Positions 62,266 to 64,000 of a stretch of DNA of 64,000 nt are shown piece after piece; position 1 is the stretch's first letter, and each line of letters begins with the position of its first letter. Below the pieces are notes generated by a model. It saw nothing but the letters and a program-made list of their open reading frames with translations, had not been told where the DNA came from and searched no databases. Origin of the DNA: Gemmobacter sp034519525 (GTDB lineage: Bacteria; Pseudomonadota; Alphaproteobacteria; Rhodobacterales; Rhodobacteraceae); the NCBI GenBank assembly GCA_034519525.1, contig JAXHOJ010000037.1:1-64000 (forward strand). The letters are read 5' to 3'. Made by a program: the position numbers and the translations under genes.

Positions 62266-63210
62266 ATGACCCCTTCGCTCCCCTCCCCCGCCGCACCCCT
62301 GAAGATCGGCACGCGCGGCTCGCCGCTGGCGCTGGCTCAGGCCCATGAAACCCGCGCCCGGCTGATGGCCGCCTTCGCCCTGCCCGAGGATGCCTTCGCC
62401 ATCGTGGTCATCAAGACCACCGGCGACCGCGTGCTGGACCGCCCGCTGAAAGAGATCGGCGGCAAGGGGCTGTTCACCCGCGAGATCGAGGATGCCCTGC
62501 TGGAGGGCGGCATCGACATCGCGGTGCATTCGATGAAGGATATGCCCACGCTGCAACCGGCGGGCCTGCTGCTTGATTGCTACCTGCCGCGTGAAGATGT
62601 GCGCGATGCTTTCGTCTCACCCGCCGTGGCGCGGCTGGCCGATCTGCCGCAGGGCGCGGTGGTCGGCTCTTCCAGCCTGCGCCGTAGGGCACAGCTGAAA
62701 TCCCGCCGCCCCGATCTGCAGGTGGTCGAATTCCGCGGCAACGTCCAGACCCGGATGAAGAAGCTGGCAGATGGTGTGGCCACGGCCACCTTCCTTGCCA
62801 TGGCCGGTCTGAACCGCCTCGGCATGGCACAGGTCGCCCGTTCCGCCATCGCGCCGGAAGACATGCTGCCCGCCGTGGCGCAGGGCGCCATCGGCATCGA
62901 ACGCCGCGCAAGTGACAGCCGGGCCGAAGCGATGCTCGCCGCCATCCACCACATCGAAACCGGCGAAAGGCTGGCCGCCGAACGCGCCTTCCTCGCCGCG
63001 CTTGATGGCTCCTGCGAAACCCCGATCGCCGGGCTTGCCACGCTGGAAGACGGCACGATCCGCCTGCGCGGCGAGATCCTGCGCCCCGACGGGTCCGAGG
63101 TCATCACCGGCGAGGCCCGCGCGCCCATCACCGATGCCGCCAGCATGGGCACCGATCTGGCGCGCCAACTGCTGGCACAGGCCCCGAAAGGCTTCTTCGA
63201 CTGGCGCTGA
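62266..63210 (+). CDS. hemC: Porphobilinogen deaminase (hydroxymethylbilane synthase)
   Basis: HemC polymerises four porphobilinogens. The 314 residues start with KIGTRGSPLALAQAHE. They contain VHSMKDMPT, GSSSLRRRAQLK and the dipyrromethane-cofactor Cys250 in LDGSCETPIAG. ATG at 62266 follows a GC-rich leader. It is divergent from hemE. Confidence 0.96.
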   Translation: MTPSLPSPAAPLKIGTRGSPLALAQAHETRARLMAAFALPEDAFAIVVIKTTGDRVLDRPLKEIGGKGLFTREIEDALLEGGIDIAVHSMKDMPTLQPAGLLLDCYLPREDVRDAFVSPAVARLADLPQGAVVGSSSLRRRAQLKSRRPDLQVVEFRGNVQTRMKKLADGVATATFLAMAGLNRLGMAQVARSAIAPEDMLPAVAQGAIGIERRASDSRAEAMLAAIHHIETGERLAAERAFLAALDGSCETPIAGLATLEDGTIRLRGEILRPDGSEVITGEARAPITDAASMGTDLARQLLAQAPKGFFDWR

Positions 63211-63284
63211 GCCGCAACCATGGATCTGCGCGCGGACAGGACAACGGCCGCGCGCCGTTTTCCATCCGCGCACGCCCCCTGCCC

Positions 63285-63384
63285 CTTGCTCCTTCCCAAA
63301 TACTCAAATCCTGCGCCGGCTGCCCCGCGCCAAGGCCGGGCAGGCGCGGGCGGCAGCCGGGGCGCGCGGGGGCTCGATGCCCCC
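63285..63384 (-). repeat. TATTTGG repeat copy G with GC hairpin
   Basis: The minus strand has GGGGGCATCGAGCCCCC (63368-63384) and then TATTTGGGAAGGAGCAAG (within 63285-63305), 62 bp apart. The pair is built like the one at 53475-53586. It is downstream of ccoS. Confidence 0.65.
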
Positions 63385-63395
63385 CAAGCCCCGCC

Positions 63396-63431
63396 CCCGT
63401 TTCAGGATTTCGGCCCGTTTCAGGATTTCGG
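63396..63431. repeat. 18-bp tandem duplication at the end of ccoS
   Basis: CCCGTTTCAGGATTTCGG is present twice in exact tandem (63396-63413, 63414-63431). The unit includes the last codons and stop of ccoS. Confidence 0.85.
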
Positions 63432-63578
63432 TTTCTCGTCGTAATCCTTGGTCAAGATCCGGCTGGCATCGCCCTGCGGATCATCGAACTGGCCCTTTTT
63501 CAGCGCCCAGAAGAACGCCACCAGCCCCACCCCGCCCAGCAGCAGCGAAACCGGAATCAGGATCGTCAGAATTGCCAT
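63420..63578 (-). CDS. ccoS: cbb3-type cytochrome oxidase assembly protein CcoS
   Basis: A 52-residue membrane protein needed for maturation of cbb3 cytochrome oxidase. It has one helix (ILTILIPVSLLLGGVGLVAFFW) and the conserved KKGQFDDPQGDASRIL. The start has GAGGAAG upstream, and the gene begins 7 bp after the ccoI stop, as in most ccoGHIS operons. Confidence 0.93.
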   Translation of the reverse strand: MAILTILIPVSLLLGGVGLVAFFWALKKGQFDDPQGDASRILTKDYDEKPKS

Positions 63579-63585
63579 GGCTTCC

Positions 63586-64000
63586 TCATTTCAGCCGCAA
63601 AGCGTTCAGCGAAACGCTGATCGAAGATAGCGACATGGCCAGCGCCGCCGCCAGCGGTGTGGCCAGCCCCACCAGCGCCAGTGGAACGGCAACCACATTA
63701 TACCCCGCCGACAGCGCGAAATTCTCGCGGATGCGGCGGGTTGCCTGTCGGCTGATGCGCAGCGCATCGGCAATCGGCGCCATATCCTGCCCCAGCAGCA
63801 CGATATCCGAGGCCACCCGCGCCGCATCCAGCGCTGATGCGGGCGAGATCGACACATGCGCCGCGGCCAGCGCCGCGGTATCGTTCAGCCCATCCCCCAC
63901 CATCAGCACCCGGCGGCCCTCTGCCGTCAGATCGGCCACCAGCGCGGCCTTTTCGGCGGGCAGCGCATCGGCCTGCCAGTCGGTGATCCCCAGCCGTCCG
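63586..64000 (-). CDS. ccoI: Copper-transporting P-type ATPase CcoI, C-terminal part
   Basis: CcoI (FixI) is a P1B-type ATPase that supplies copper to cbb3 oxidase. Only the last 137 residues are in the window. They carry the hinge motif GDGLNDTAALA, which ends the ATP-binding domain, then the final helices (ENFALSAGYNVVAVPLALVG). The 5' part lies beyond 64000. Context with ccoS favours CcoI over CopA. Confidence 0.9.
   Translation of the reverse strand, partial: GRLGITDWQADALPAEKAALVADLTAEGRRVLMVGDGLNDTAALAAAHVSISPASALDAARVASDIVLLGQDMAPIADALRISRQATRRIRENFALSAGYNVVAVPLALVGLATPLAAALAMSLSSISVSLNALRLK

Overview
The window looks like the chromosome of an alphaproteobacterium of the Rhodobacteraceae (Rhodobacter, Paracoccus, Gemmobacter or Tabrizicola relatives). 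The basis is high GC, the PhaR/PhaP/PhaC/PhaZ polyhydroxyalkanoate set, a SelD fused to an NADH-dehydrogenase-like domain beside MnmH, ccoS next to ccoI, aerobic hemF, and short intergenic repeats built around TATTTGG. No intact mobile element, CRISPR array or rRNA was seen. One tRNA gene (Met, CAT) is present.

Layout. 1-7.4 kb: a broken EamA permease, a broken thiamine pyrophosphokinase, a large acidic conserved protein, a DUF2842 membrane protein, purA (frame-broken) and a MocR/PdxR-type regulator. The last is divergent from a pyridoxamine-oxidase-fold protein, with a long inverted repeat across the promoter region. 8.5-13.9 kb: secG, pyrG, rlmJ, a PhzF-family gene, and a TerB-like/PhnD-like pair. 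14.1-22.5 kb: an amino-acid-type ABC importer followed by two glutamine-synthetase-like enzymes, a class I amidotransferase and a PuuB-like oxidoreductase. This is probably a gamma-glutamyl-polyamine catabolic operon. 22.7-24.8 kb: a DegT/DnrJ aminotransferase convergent with a LysR regulator. 24.8-29.5 kb: phaR, phaP, phaC and phaZ, with CTGC/GCAG-type operators. 29.5-36.8 kb: a hydrolase, thrS, a cold-shock protein, an ArsC-like protein, a DUF2177 membrane protein, an MFS drug exporter with a divergent TetR, and an Lrp regulator. 37.2-41.3 kb: a sulfate ABC transporter operon (binding protein, cysT, cysW, cysA) led by two small ORFs. 41.3-41.8 kb: a probable integrase remnant next to tRNA-Met. 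41.9-48.6 kb: a hydantoinase-A-like protein, selD fusion, mnmH and argE. 48.7-55.2 kb: a secreted hypothetical protein, the ybbP/ybbA ABC pair with divergent tesA, and a lipoprotein D,D-carboxypeptidase with a SPOR-like tail. 55.3-58.8 kb: a HAD phosphatase, clpS, an rsmC-like gene, an atypical SDR and a small lipoprotein. 58.9-64 kb: haem and cytochrome oxidase genes (hemF, hemE, hemC, ccoS, 3' part of ccoI) with a small unknown protein and an EamA permease.

Quality. Frame breaks are frequent in the first 17.4 kb, including in purA and pyrG, and essentially absent afterwards. They are best read as indel errors in the sequence, not true pseudogenes. I found no unmistakably new system. The most unusual signals are the dispersed TATTTGG repeats with GC hairpins, the leader ORFs and extended N-terminus of the sulfate-binding protein, the SDR lacking its catalytic lysine, and the start-to-start overlap of tesA and ybbA.
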